From contig CBDDKM010000008.1 in assembly GCA_965230225.1 (NCBI GenBank), positions 310,001 to 374,000 of the forward strand: 64,000 bases of DNA. Reading direction: 5' to 3'. The notes beneath the pieces are model-generated. The model had not been told where the DNA came from. It made no database searches and saw only the letters and a program-made list of their open reading frames with translations. Source of the stretch: CALSMU01 sp965230225 (GTDB taxonomy: Bacteria > Bacteroidota > Bacteroidia > Flavobacteriales_D > Parvicellaceae). Both the position numbers and the translations under genes were made by a program. Below, piece after piece: positions 53,981-61,903 of this stretch (its first letter is position 1; each line of letters opens with the position of its first letter).

Positions 53981-55231
53981 ATGAGCAAAATACTTATAAA
54001 AAACATCAAAGAATTGATTGGAACAACCTCTTCAAACACCTTACTCAAAAAAGGGAAAGAGATGAATCAATTGAACACGATTGAGAATGCATTTTTAGCC
54101 ATAGAGGATGGCAAAATTGCAGACTTTGGCCCAATGTCTGAATTGCATGGAATTACTGATTGGAGTGATTTGCAAGTAATTGATTGTGAAGGAAAAATGG
54201 TGTTCCCGTCGTGGTGTGATTCTCATACTCATATTGTATTTGCCGCTCCTCGTGAAGGAGAATTTGTAGACCGAATTAACGGGTTAACTTATGAGGAAAT
54301 TGGATTAAAAGGAGGTGGAATTTTGAACTCTGCCAGAAGACTTCAGGAGACCAGTGAAGAACAGCTTTATCAGGATGCATTGAAGCGGGTAAATGAAGTA
54401 GCCAAATTGGGTACCGGTGCCATTGAGATTAAAAGTGGATATGGTTTAACTCTGGATGCAGAAATCAAAATGCTAAGGGTAATTAAACGCCTTAAGGAAA
54501 CCACTCCTCTTACTATTAAAGCTAATTTTCTAGGCGCTCATGCCATACCTACAGCGTACAAGGAAAACAGAACGGCATATATTGATTTAATTATCAATGA
54601 AATGCTACCGATTATTGAGCAAGAAAATTTAGCAGATTACATTGATGTATTTTGCGAAACCAACTATTATACACCAGAGGAAACAGACAGAATTTTACAG
54701 GCCGGAATTGCCATTGGGTTGACACCAAAAATTCACGTTAATCAATTTACCTCAATTGGAGGAATTCAGGTTGGGACCAAGAATAATGCTTTATCGGTTG
54801 ATCATTTAGAAGTAATGAAAGATGATGATTTTGAGGCTTTGGCCAATTCGAATACCATGCCTACTATTTTACCTTCTTGTTCGTTCTTTTTAGGATTGCC
54901 TTATGGACCTGGAAAAGAGCTGATTGAAAAAGGTCTACCGTTCGCCTTAGCTAGTGATTACAACCCTGGATCTACCCCTTCCGGTAATATGAATTTCGTG
55001 GTATCTTTAGGGTGCATTAGAATGAAGTTAACTCCTGAGCAAGCCATCAATGCAGCAACATTAAATTCGGCTTATGCAATGGGTATTAGCAACGAAATGG
55101 GAAGTATTGAAGTTGGAAAAAAAGCTAACATTTTCATCACCAAAGAAATGACATCTTACGCCTTTCTTCCCTACTCTTTTGGGAGCAATTTGGTGGAAAC
55201 TGTTATTCTAAATGGAGAAATCTATACGTAA
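53981..55231 (+). CDS. hutI: Imidazolonepropionase
   Basis: A 416-residue amidohydrolase of histidine breakdown (imidazolonepropionate to N-formimino-glutamate). The metal motif DSHTHIVFAAPREGEF holds His82 and His84; KSGYGLTLDAEIKMLRVIK, FLGAHAIP, DVFCETNYY, KIHVNQFTSIGG, SVDHLEV and LASDYNPGSTPSG are all present, so it looks active. The other hut genes (hutH, hutU, hutG) are not in the window. It has its own promoter box and its stop is 3 bases from the convergent small membrane-protein gene. Confidence 0.95.
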   Translation: MSKILIKNIKELIGTTSSNTLLKKGKEMNQLNTIENAFLAIEDGKIADFGPMSELHGITDWSDLQVIDCEGKMVFPSWCDSHTHIVFAAPREGEFVDRINGLTYEEIGLKGGGILNSARRLQETSEEQLYQDALKRVNEVAKLGTGAIEIKSGYGLTLDAEIKMLRVIKRLKETTPLTIKANFLGAHAIPTAYKENRTAYIDLIINEMLPIIEQENLADYIDVFCETNYYTPEETDRILQAGIAIGLTPKIHVNQFTSIGGIQVGTKNNALSVDHLEVMKDDDFEALANSNTMPTILPSCSFFLGLPYGPGKELIEKGLPFALASDYNPGSTPSGNMNFVVSLGCIRMKLTPEQAINAATLNSAYAMGISNEMGSIEVGKKANIFITKEMTSYAFLPYSFGSNLVETVILNGEIYT

Positions 55232-55234
55232 AAC

Positions 55235-55483
55235 TTAAGGTTCAAACGCAAAATAGATCATGAGCAAGGTGGCTAAAACAGCCAAAGCAAAGTCTAGAAA
55301 GTAGTTGATTTTTAGTTTTCGATCTTGTATAGTTTTGATCAGGTGAATAGACAACTGAATAATTTTAAAAAAGTTGCGATTAAAATCAGTATATCCATTC
55401 TTCTGTAGGTTGGAAATTACCTTCAACCAGAAAACTACCTGAACTACAGCAAAGACTAAAAAATATATGGTAGATGAACTCAT
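55235..55483 (-). CDS. Small membrane protein of unknown function
   Basis: An 82-residue protein with two hydrophobic helices (about 6-23 and 61-80) separated by a basic amphipathic stretch (LQKNGYTDFNRNFFKIIQLSIHLIKTIQDRKLKINYF). No known family. It follows purC and its terminator on the minus strand and converges with hutI. Codon use is ordinary. Could be a membrane-associated accessory; I cannot say more. Confidence 0.55.
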   Translation of the reverse strand: MSSSTIYFLVFAVVQVVFWLKVISNLQKNGYTDFNRNFFKIIQLSIHLIKTIQDRKLKINYFLDFALAVLATLLMIYFAFEP

Positions 55484-55486
55484 AAT

Positions 55487-55520
55487 AAAAAACCTCTGAG
55501 CAGTTCTACCCAGAGGTTCT
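55487..55520 (-). terminator. Intrinsic terminator of purC
   Basis: Stem AACCTCTG / CAGAGGTT with a 12-base loop, preceded by an A-run that becomes the U-run on the minus strand; 18 bases beyond the purC stop. Confidence 0.82.
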
Positions 55521-55537
55521 ATTACTTTTTATAAAAA

Positions 55538-56512
55538 TTATTTACTTCTAAAACCGTCCAAAAAGGCAGTTACGTTTTCTTCTATTCTGGAAATAACACT
55601 TTCTCCGGTAGCTTTTTCAAACTTCTCTCCGGATACTTTTTCATACAACTCAATGTATCTATCAGTAACGGAATTAACAAACTCAGGAGTCATCTCCGGA
55701 ATGGTTTGTCCTTCTTTCCCCTGGAATCCTCCGGCCATTAACCACTCTCTAACAAATTCTTTAGAAAGTTGTTTTTGAGGTTCATCATTATCTTGTCTTT
55801 CCTTGTATCCATCTGCATAGAAGTAACGAGATGAATCAGGAGTATGAATTTCATCAATTAGGTAAATCTTCCCGTCTTTCTTTCCAAATTCGTATTTAGT
55901 ATCTACTAAAATTAGTCCTTGTTTTGCGGCAATTTCGGTACCTCTTTGAAAAATTTCTCGGGTGTATTTTTCCAGTTGTACGTAATCTTCTTCGGATACA
56001 ATTCCCTGTGCTATGATTTCTTCTCTGGAAATATCTTCATCGTGCCCTTCATCCGCTTTGGTTGAAGGAGTAATTATTGGTTCTGGAAACTTTTGGTGTT
56101 CTTTCATCCCTTCAGGAAGAGTAACTCCGCAAAGTTCTCGCTTTCCACTTTTATAGGTTCTCCATGCATGTCCAGTTAGGTAACCTCTTATCACCATTTC
56201 AACTTTAAATGGTTCGCAGGCACGTCCAACTGTTACCATTGGGTCCGGTGAGTCAATTACCCAGTTATCTACGATATCTTCGGTAGCTTTTAAAAACTTT
56301 CTGGCCAACTGATTCAATACTTGTCCTTTAAAAGGAATACCCTTTGGTAAAACAACATCAAAAGCAGAGATTCTGTCGCTAACAACCATTACCAATAGGT
56401 CATCATCAATGTTGTATACATCTCTTACTTTCCCGTGATATACACTTTTTTGCCCTTCAAAATTGAAGTCTGTTCTAGTAATTGCTTCCATGTTTTCTTG
56501 TGTTGTCTCCAT
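55538..56512 (-). CDS. purC: Phosphoribosylaminoimidazole-succinocarboxamide synthase
   Basis: A SAICAR synthetase of the purine pathway, joining CAIR and aspartate with ATP. Signatures: GKVRDVYNIDDDLLVMVVSDRISAFDVVLPKGIPFKGQVLNQLARKF, RGYLTGHAWRTYKSG, IITPSTKADEGHDEDIS, LVDTKYEFGKKDGKIYLIDEIHTPDSSRY. From the ATG at 56512 it has 324 residues; ATGs at 56545 and 56491 are also in frame, and family starts favour the region between them (MEAITRTDFNFEGQKSVY). The one at 56545 overlaps phoH by 26 bases. Co-transcribed with phoH. A terminator follows. Confidence 0.94.
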   Translation of the reverse strand: METTQENMEAITRTDFNFEGQKSVYHGKVRDVYNIDDDLLVMVVSDRISAFDVVLPKGIPFKGQVLNQLARKFLKATEDIVDNWVIDSPDPMVTVGRACEPFKVEMVIRGYLTGHAWRTYKSGKRELCGVTLPEGMKEHQKFPEPIITPSTKADEGHDEDISREEIIAQGIVSEEDYVQLEKYTREIFQRGTEIAAKQGLILVDTKYEFGKKDGKIYLIDEIHTPDSSRYFYADGYKERQDNDEPQKQLSKEFVREWLMAGGFQGKEGQTIPEMTPEFVNSVTDRYIELYEKVSGEKFEKATGESVISRIEENVTAFLDGFRSK

Positions 56513-56519
56513 GTTGGAT

Positions 56520-57464
56520 TTAATTGTTGCCTTTGCTAAAGGCATTGATTATTTGTGTCACCAATTTATGTCTGATTACATCGTTACCATCTAGATAAAC
56601 GAATGCAATTCCTTTTACACTTTTTAGTACGTCTGCTGCTTTCTTTAAGCCGGATTTTTGTTTTCCGGGTAAGTCAATCTGACTCAAATCTCCAGTAACG
56701 ATAAATTTAGCTGTTCTTCCCATTCTGGTAAGGAACATTTTCATCTGACTTTCAGTGGTATTTTGTCCTTCATCTAATATAACAAAGGCATTGTCCAAAG
56801 TTCGTCCTCGCATAAATGCTAGTGGCGCAATTTGCACCACTCCAGATTCTAAATACTCCGCTAATTTCTCGGAAGGAATCATATCTCGCAACGCATCATA
56901 CAATGGCTGCATGTACGGATCCAATTTATCCTTCATATCACCGGGAAGAAACCCTAGGTTTTCCCCTGCTTCCACCGCTGGTCGAGTTAAAATGATTTTT
57001 CGAACCTCTTTATTCTTTAATGCTCTTACTGCTAAAGCAACTGCTGTATACGTTTTACCTGTTCCCGCAGGTCCAACGGCAAAAAGCATGTCATTTTTAT
57101 TAATTAGGTCAACCATTTTTCTTTGGTTCACCGTTCTTGCTGAAATCTTTAGTCCGCTGTTTCCGTATACAATTACCTCATCTCCACCAGACTTTTTAAG
57201 TACATCACTTCCCTTACCTCCCAGGATATTTTTAATGTTATTCTGTGTAAGTCGATTATACTTTTCGTAGTGGTAAATTAATAAATGAAGGTGATTCTCA
57301 AACTCGTTAATTTCAGACTCCTCTCCCATTACTTTAATGACGCTTCCACGCACAACAATTTTCAATTTCGGGAAATAGGATTTGATCAAATTGAGCTTTA
57401 CATCATTTGCTCCGAATAAATCAACCGGATTAATGGCACTTATTTGTATGCTTTTTTCTTGCAA
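56520..57464 (-). CDS. PhoH family ATPase, TTG start
   Basis: A 314-residue PhoH-type P-loop protein with an N-terminal KH-like region and the ATPase core: Walker A GPAGTGKT (131-138), the RPAVEAGENLGFLPGDMKDKLDPYMQPL block, LDEGQNTTESQMKMFLTRMG with the Walker B Asp and the ITGDLSQIDLPG block. The protein acts in RNA metabolism in bacteria that have been studied (with YbeY). The only start at the family-typical position is TTG at 57464, because an in-frame TAG stands 12 bases upstream. A -7 box lies 55 bases before. The 3-prime end runs into purC. Confidence 0.9.
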   Translation of the reverse strand: MQEKSIQISAINPVDLFGANDVKLNLIKSYFPKLKIVVRGSVIKVMGEESEINEFENHLHLLIYHYEKYNRLTQNNIKNILGGKGSDVLKKSGGDEVIVYGNSGLKISARTVNQRKMVDLINKNDMLFAVGPAGTGKTYTAVALAVRALKNKEVRKIILTRPAVEAGENLGFLPGDMKDKLDPYMQPLYDALRDMIPSEKLAEYLESGVVQIAPLAFMRGRTLDNAFVILDEGQNTTESQMKMFLTRMGRTAKFIVTGDLSQIDLPGKQKSGLKKAADVLKSVKGIAFVYLDGNDVIRHKLVTQIINAFSKGNN

Positions 57465-57519
57465 TTTCTTTCTAAACTAGCATTATGCCTTACTTACAAG
57501 GCGATCATTTTAATTGCTG

Positions 57520-57527
57520 CAAATGTA
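57520..57527 (-). promoter_or_regulatory. -7 box (TACATTTG) for phoH-purC
   Basis: Reads TACATTTG on the minus strand, 55 bases before the phoH start. Confidence 0.55.
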
Positions 57528-57548
57528 ATTATTTAGGGTGGAAAAGAA

Positions 57549-57581
57549 TTGCTATTTTATCCAATGAAATCATTACTTTTG
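57549..57581 (+). promoter_or_regulatory. Promoter of the SAM-hydrolase-like gene (TTG, 22 bases, TACTTTTG)
   Basis: TTG at 57549-57551 and TACTTTTG at 57574-57581 are 22 bases apart, as in Bacteroidota promoters. The box lies inside the longest open frame, so the true start of that gene must be downstream: ATG at 57606. Confidence 0.65.
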
Positions 57582-57605
57582 AACAGTTCTAGACAAAAGT
57601 ACTGC

Positions 57606-58448
57606 ATGAGCGTTATTACACTTACAACAGATATGGGGTTAAAAGACTACTACGTAGCTTCCGTTAAAGGAGCTATCCTGAGTGAGTTACCCACAGTAAG
57701 TTTAATAGACATCAGTCATGAAATTGCTCCTTTTGATATTGCGCAAGCTTCTTTTGTAATAAAAAACTGTTATAGGGATTTTCCCAAAGGGACCATTCAC
57801 ATTATAGGTGTTAACCCTGAAGCAGGAGAAAATTCTCCTCATTTATTAGTGGAGAATTCCGGACACTTTTTTATTGGAGCTGACAATGGAATATTTTCTC
57901 TTCTATTCGAGAAAGTACCTGATAACATCTATGAATTAAACATCATAGAAGATTCTGGTGCGAGAAGCTTTCCAACTAAAAATGTATTTGTAAAGGCAGC
58001 CTGCCACATTGCACGCGGAGGAACTCCTGAGATTATCGGGAGAAAGATAGAGAGCTTTCAGAAACGTCAATTGTTCAGAGCAACGGTTGATGCTAATGTT
58101 ATTAAAGGAACTGTTAGTTATATTGATGGTTACGGAAATGTGATCACCAATATTTCGGAATCTATATTTCATGAAGTTGGAAAAGGTAGGCCTTTTAAGA
58201 TTTACCTAACCCGTGCAGGATATACCATTACTAAAATATCTAAGGTTTATAGCGATGTTCCAGATGGGGAAAAAGTTGCTTTGTTTAGTAGTTCCGGAAA
58301 TTTAGAAATTGCTATCAACAAAGGTGTTGAAGGCTCCGGAGGTGGTGCCAATAAATTGTTCGGACTTAAAATGAACGACACGATAACCATCGAGTTTAAA
58401 GACCCTGAGCCGGAACCAGCTAATTTTGGAGGACAAAATCTTTTTTAA
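57606..58448 (+). CDS. SAM hydrolase/halogenase-fold protein lacking the D-R-H triad
   Basis: A 280-residue member of the DUF62 / SAM-hydroxide adenosyltransferase family: MSVITLTTDMGLKDYYVASVKG, VSLIDISHEIAPFDIAQASFVI, IGVNPEAGEN, NGIFSLLF and the C-terminal beta-barrel with SGNLEIAINKG. In characterised members the catalytic triad is Asp-Arg-His (VDPGVGxxR and the FHGRD-type motif). Here the aligned residues are Asn70, Ser77 and Pro123, so none is retained. It may be a flavobacterial subgroup with other chemistry or a binding protein. The start at 57606 follows the promoter box. The ABM gene follows 3 bases later. Confidence 0.87.
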   Translation: MSVITLTTDMGLKDYYVASVKGAILSELPTVSLIDISHEIAPFDIAQASFVIKNCYRDFPKGTIHIIGVNPEAGENSPHLLVENSGHFFIGADNGIFSLLFEKVPDNIYELNIIEDSGARSFPTKNVFVKAACHIARGGTPEIIGRKIESFQKRQLFRATVDANVIKGTVSYIDGYGNVITNISESIFHEVGKGRPFKIYLTRAGYTITKISKVYSDVPDGEKVALFSSSGNLEIAINKGVEGSGGGANKLFGLKMNDTITIEFKDPEPEPANFGGQNLF

Positions 58449-58451
58449 TGT

Positions 58452-58745
58452 ATGATCACCAGAATTGTTAAACTAACCATTGACCCTGCCAAAAAAGACA
58501 GTTTTAAAGCAGTTTTTCTCGATAATAAAGATCAAATTAAAGGATTTGAGGGGTGTTTACATTTAGAATTGTTGCAGGATAAAAAGTACGATAATGTGTT
58601 TTTTACCTACAGCAAATGGGAAAGTGAGGACCACATTAATGCCTACAGAAAATCAGAGCTATTTGGAGGGATTTGGAAACAGGCTAAGGCCACTTTTTGC
58701 GCCCTTCCGGAAGCCTGGAGTGTAGATCAATTGTTTGAAGTTTGA
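58452..58745 (+). CDS. ABM-domain monooxygenase-like protein
   Basis: A 97-residue dimeric alpha/beta ferredoxin-like protein of the antibiotic-biosynthesis-monooxygenase (ABM) type: MITRIVKLTIDPAKKDSF, CLHLELLQDKKYDNVFFTYSKWESEDHINAYRKSELFG and a final helix. Length fits a single ABM domain. Members range from quinol monooxygenases to haem-degrading enzymes, so substrate is unknown. Translation is probably coupled to the SAM-hydrolase-like gene, 3 bases upstream. Confidence 0.82.
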   Translation: MITRIVKLTIDPAKKDSFKAVFLDNKDQIKGFEGCLHLELLQDKKYDNVFFTYSKWESEDHINAYRKSELFGGIWKQAKATFCALPEAWSVDQLFEV

Positions 58746-58811
58746 TTGAAATAATCTCCTCTTTCATTGAATAAATAGAGCCATCATTTAGCCAATTACG
58801 ATTTTTGGTGT

Positions 58812-59543
58812 ATGAGCTTAAAATCATTCATTTTTCTTTCTCTATTATTGTCTGCTTGTACAGCAGTACCTACCTATACCAACAAATGGAAAGTCGATGC
58901 TGAATATCGTTCTGATTTTCCAACGGGAGTAGATGCCAATAATAAAATTAGATGGACCAGTTATAACGATAATGATAACTTGTACGTTTCGATAGAGTCG
59001 GGATTTAAACCTACCCAAATAAAAATGCTTAAACAGGGGGTAACTCTCTTCTTTGACTCTACTCAAAAGAAAAAAGAAGACATATTTATAAAATATCCGG
59101 CAAATTTGGTGGATAACAACATTTCCAGGTCTGAGTACAAAAGCAATGCCTTAACCACACCGTACAAGGTAATTGACAAAATCCCTTCCACTATTTCGTT
59201 TAGAGGAATAAATGGGCACAACCTTATTGACAGAAACCAGGAGTCTAATGTTAATGTACAGGTAGAATTTGATTCCATAGCAGGACTCTCCTATCACTTC
59301 TCAATTCCACTTACAGAATTAGGAATTGTAAACATGGAAAGACAAAGTGAAGTAATGATGGGAATAAAGTGTAATGGTATGCCAATACCTTCAACTCCTC
59401 CAAGCACACAAGGAAGAGGCCCGGGAGGTAAAGGAGGTAGAGGTGGTAAACCATCAGGGACCACTCCCAGACCACCAGCGATTAATTCTGACTTAATAAG
59501 GCCCATAGAATTTTGGGTGAAAATTCAATTTGCCTCACTATAA
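58812..59543 (+). CDS. Lipoprotein with Gly/Arg/Pro-rich segment
   Basis: A 243-residue predicted lipoprotein: signal MSLKSFIFLSLLL and lipobox LSAC with Cys at residue 16. The main part is beta-rich (WKVDAEYRSDFPTGVD, NDNDNLYVSIESGFKPT, IKMLKQGVTLFFDST) and looks like a carbohydrate-binding-type sandwich, perhaps a CBM9-like fold. A flexible insertion near residues 192-225 is rich in Pro, Gly, Arg and Ser (GRGPGGKGGRGGKPSG). The final strand reads IEFWVKIQFASL. No homologue that I know. Its gene has a space of 66 bases upstream and no partner. Confidence 0.72.
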   Translation: MSLKSFIFLSLLLSACTAVPTYTNKWKVDAEYRSDFPTGVDANNKIRWTSYNDNDNLYVSIESGFKPTQIKMLKQGVTLFFDSTQKKKEDIFIKYPANLVDNNISRSEYKSNALTTPYKVIDKIPSTISFRGINGHNLIDRNQESNVNVQVEFDSIAGLSYHFSIPLTELGIVNMERQSEVMMGIKCNGMPIPSTPPSTQGRGPGGKGGRGGKPSGTTPRPPAINSDLIRPIEFWVKIQFASL

Positions 59544-59609
59544 GCAAAAACTGTATACCTCATATTTTATCTTCTTTGGACGAATCGCTAATTATTTTAT
59601 TTCAACGAT

Positions 59610-59640
59610 TTGAACTATCTATGGATTCATAGTACTTTTG
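59610..59640 (+). promoter_or_regulatory. Promoter of the STAS-like gene (TTG, 20 bases, TACTTTTG)
   Basis: TTG at 59610-59612 and TACTTTTG at 59633-59640 have the usual 20-base spacing. The pair lies inside the longest open frame, so the translation start must be downstream at the ATG at 59667. Confidence 0.7.
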
Positions 59641-59666
59641 CACCCAAACGCCACTTAAAACCACGT

Positions 59667-60083
59667 ATGAATTTTCCGGATGATTTTACGCCACCCGAAA
59701 ATGTAGAGATAATTGACAATAACAGTGTAGTTTCATGGTACCATGAAGGGATATTTTATATTCTTCATCATGATTCCGGTATGGAACACACCCTTGAAGA
59801 CGCTGTTAGACAGGTTCAAATTATAGAGGAAAGAATGCAAGGCAAAAAAGTAGACCTTTTGTTGGATATTCGAATAGCTCCTCCACTCTCTCCTGAAACA
59901 AGAAGTTTCTACGGAAAGACTGAATCGGTTAAAATGCTAAGCTCCATTTCTGTTATGGTTAAATCTCCTCTTAGTAGGATGATTGGTAATTTCTACCTGA
60001 GCACATTCAAAGCTTCGCTTAAGACCAAAATGTTTACCAGGGTTGAAGATGCGGTAAAGTCCATTAAAAAAAGGAAATCCTAA
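59667..60083 (+). CDS. STAS/SpoIIAA-like protein (DUF7793 type)
   Basis: From the ATG at 59667 (MNFPDDFTPPEN) this is a 138-residue protein with a STAS/SpoIIAA-like fold: SWYHEGIFYILHHDSGMEHTLEDA, VDLLLDIRIAPPLSPETRSFYG and ISVMVKSPLSRMIGNFYLSTFKA. The upstream extension would contain the promoter, so it is rejected. Similar proteins are often encoded in Bacteroidota without known partners and could be anti-anti-sigma-like. Its stop interlocks with that of the helicase gene on the opposite strand. Confidence 0.75.
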   Translation: MNFPDDFTPPENVEIIDNNSVVSWYHEGIFYILHHDSGMEHTLEDAVRQVQIIEERMQGKKVDLLLDIRIAPPLSPETRSFYGKTESVKMLSSISVMVKSPLSRMIGNFYLSTFKASLKTKMFTRVEDAVKSIKKRKS

Positions 60084-61903
60084 AACCATTCCCAGGCAGT
60101 TCGATACTGCCCGTTGGCTTCAACATGCTCTAGAAATCGATTATAAAATGAGTCTTGCCCAATAGTTGAACTATCGCCAATAATAATAAGCTTTTGCTGG
60201 GCTCTCGTCATGGCAACATTCATTCTTCGGTAGTCTTTTAGAAAACCAATTACTCCTTCTACATTGGAGCGTACCAAACTAATTACAATCAGTTCCCTTT
60301 CCTGCCCCTGAAACCCATCAATGGTTTGTACATCTTTATTACCCAGTTTACCTTTTAGAGCTTCCTTCAGTAGCTCCACCTGACGAGCGTAAGGACTTAT
60401 TATTCCTATAGTTTTGAACTGTTCTTGCTCTTCATCGAATAAATTAGTCACCAGCTGTACCTCTCCTACATTGAACTTACTCCCTTCCTTCACTTCTTCT
60501 TCGTATCCACATCCGGCAGTATCAACAAAAACCAGAGGATTTTCCTCACTTCTGTTGGCTTCTGTAATTAATTTACCATCGTAAAATTCATGGTTTGAAA
60601 ATTCCACAATATTAGAATGCATCCTGTATTGAGTATTGAGAAAGGCTACTTTACCTGGAGCAAAAGTAGCTACCTGATCAAGTATGGTACTGTATTCTTC
60701 TTTACCTAAGTTTTGTACAATGGTAGGGGGTAATTGCTTATGATCTCCAGCAATGATAAGTCTTTCGGCAAAGGAAGCTACCGCCCAACAAGCCGGTTCA
60801 AACGATTGTGCTGCTTCATCGATTACTACAACATCCCAATGCTGCTGCTTTACATTGTCGGTACACAAGCCTATTAAAGTTCCCGTTGCTATTCTTGCAC
60901 TATTCAGGATATTTTTATGTGCATACTCTTCCAAAGCTCTTACTTGCTTTCTCAGCAATTTCACTTCATTCCTCAGAGCATTTCTTTCTTGTCGTTCGGC
61001 CGGGCCAAAATTTCTTTTAAATGTATTTGCCTTTTTAAGTGATTGATCAATTTCCTTTTGATAATCCTTAATCAATTTGGCTTCTTCAGATTCCTTTACT
61101 TTAGTAGCAAGGGTAACGGCATTTAACTCCTCATCTACCCTTTCAGGATTACCTATTCTTACCACCTTTTTAGTGTGATCCAACAATTGCCTAGTAATGT
61201 GATCTGCCGCTGCATTGGATGGTGTTGCCACCAATATTCTTTTGTTCTGCTTTACCAACTCCACAATGGCTGCAACAAGTGTGGTTGTTTTACCCGTACC
61301 TGGTGGTCCATGTACTGCTACCAAAGGCTCATTAGATAAAATCTTAGAAACTGCTTTATTCTGAGAATCATTTAATTGGTCAAGATTAAACTCCACCTCA
61401 TCTGCTATAAACTCTTCTCCTCTTGATATTCTAAAAACTCTACTTAAAGCTTCGTTTTCTCTTTGTTCCAGTATATCCAAAGCTCGTTCCATTTCTTTGA
61501 ACGATCTTTCATCAGGGCGGATTAACAGAGCTAGTTTACCACCCTTAATCCACTCAGGTGTTTCTTCGGAACTCAATAAAATTCGAGCTGACTCTTCGTA
61601 CAATTTGCCAACTGAAATATTAATATACTCTTGTGTGTTTACTGAATATAATCTTCCTAATGAACCATTAGACAAGGTTCTGGGCCAATAAGCCGGTTTC
61701 TCAACTACAACGACTACTTGTCCCAGCTTACTATACTCAATGGTTCTAACATTGAGTGGGTATACAGCATACCCTTTTCTTACCTTTTCTCTTAAGGAAG
61801 GAATATCATCGATCTTATCATACAAGTTCTGATAAGCTTCTATTTCTCTATCAAGGGATACTCTTAAAGCCTCAACCTTTTCGAGATATGGCTGACTACT
61901 CAT
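60080..61903 (-). CDS. SF1 DNA/RNA helicase, UPF1/SMUBP2-like
   Basis: A 607-residue superfamily 1B helicase with an N-terminal RAD-like segment, Walker A GPPGTGKT (199-206), the DEAAQ motif II (VVVIDEAAQSFEPA), GDHKQLPP motif III, FLNTQYRMHSNIVEF motif IV, VQTIDGFQGQERELIVISLVRS motif V and RRMNVAMTRAQQKL motif VI, all complete. Members remodel nucleic acid-protein complexes and RNA:DNA hybrids; a role next to a topoisomerase gene suggests DNA maintenance. It overlaps the parC gene by 8 bases at its start and the STAS-like gene by 4 bases at its stop. Confidence 0.92.
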   Translation of the reverse strand: MSSQPYLEKVEALRVSLDREIEAYQNLYDKIDDIPSLREKVRKGYAVYPLNVRTIEYSKLGQVVVVVEKPAYWPRTLSNGSLGRLYSVNTQEYINISVGKLYEESARILLSSEETPEWIKGGKLALLIRPDERSFKEMERALDILEQRENEALSRVFRISRGEEFIADEVEFNLDQLNDSQNKAVSKILSNEPLVAVHGPPGTGKTTTLVAAIVELVKQNKRILVATPSNAAADHITRQLLDHTKKVVRIGNPERVDEELNAVTLATKVKESEEAKLIKDYQKEIDQSLKKANTFKRNFGPAERQERNALRNEVKLLRKQVRALEEYAHKNILNSARIATGTLIGLCTDNVKQQHWDVVVIDEAAQSFEPACWAVASFAERLIIAGDHKQLPPTIVQNLGKEEYSTILDQVATFAPGKVAFLNTQYRMHSNIVEFSNHEFYDGKLITEANRSEENPLVFVDTAGCGYEEEVKEGSKFNVGEVQLVTNLFDEEQEQFKTIGIISPYARQVELLKEALKGKLGNKDVQTIDGFQGQERELIVISLVRSNVEGVIGFLKDYRRMNVAMTRAQQKLIIIGDSSTIGQDSFYNRFLEHVEANGQYRTAWEWF

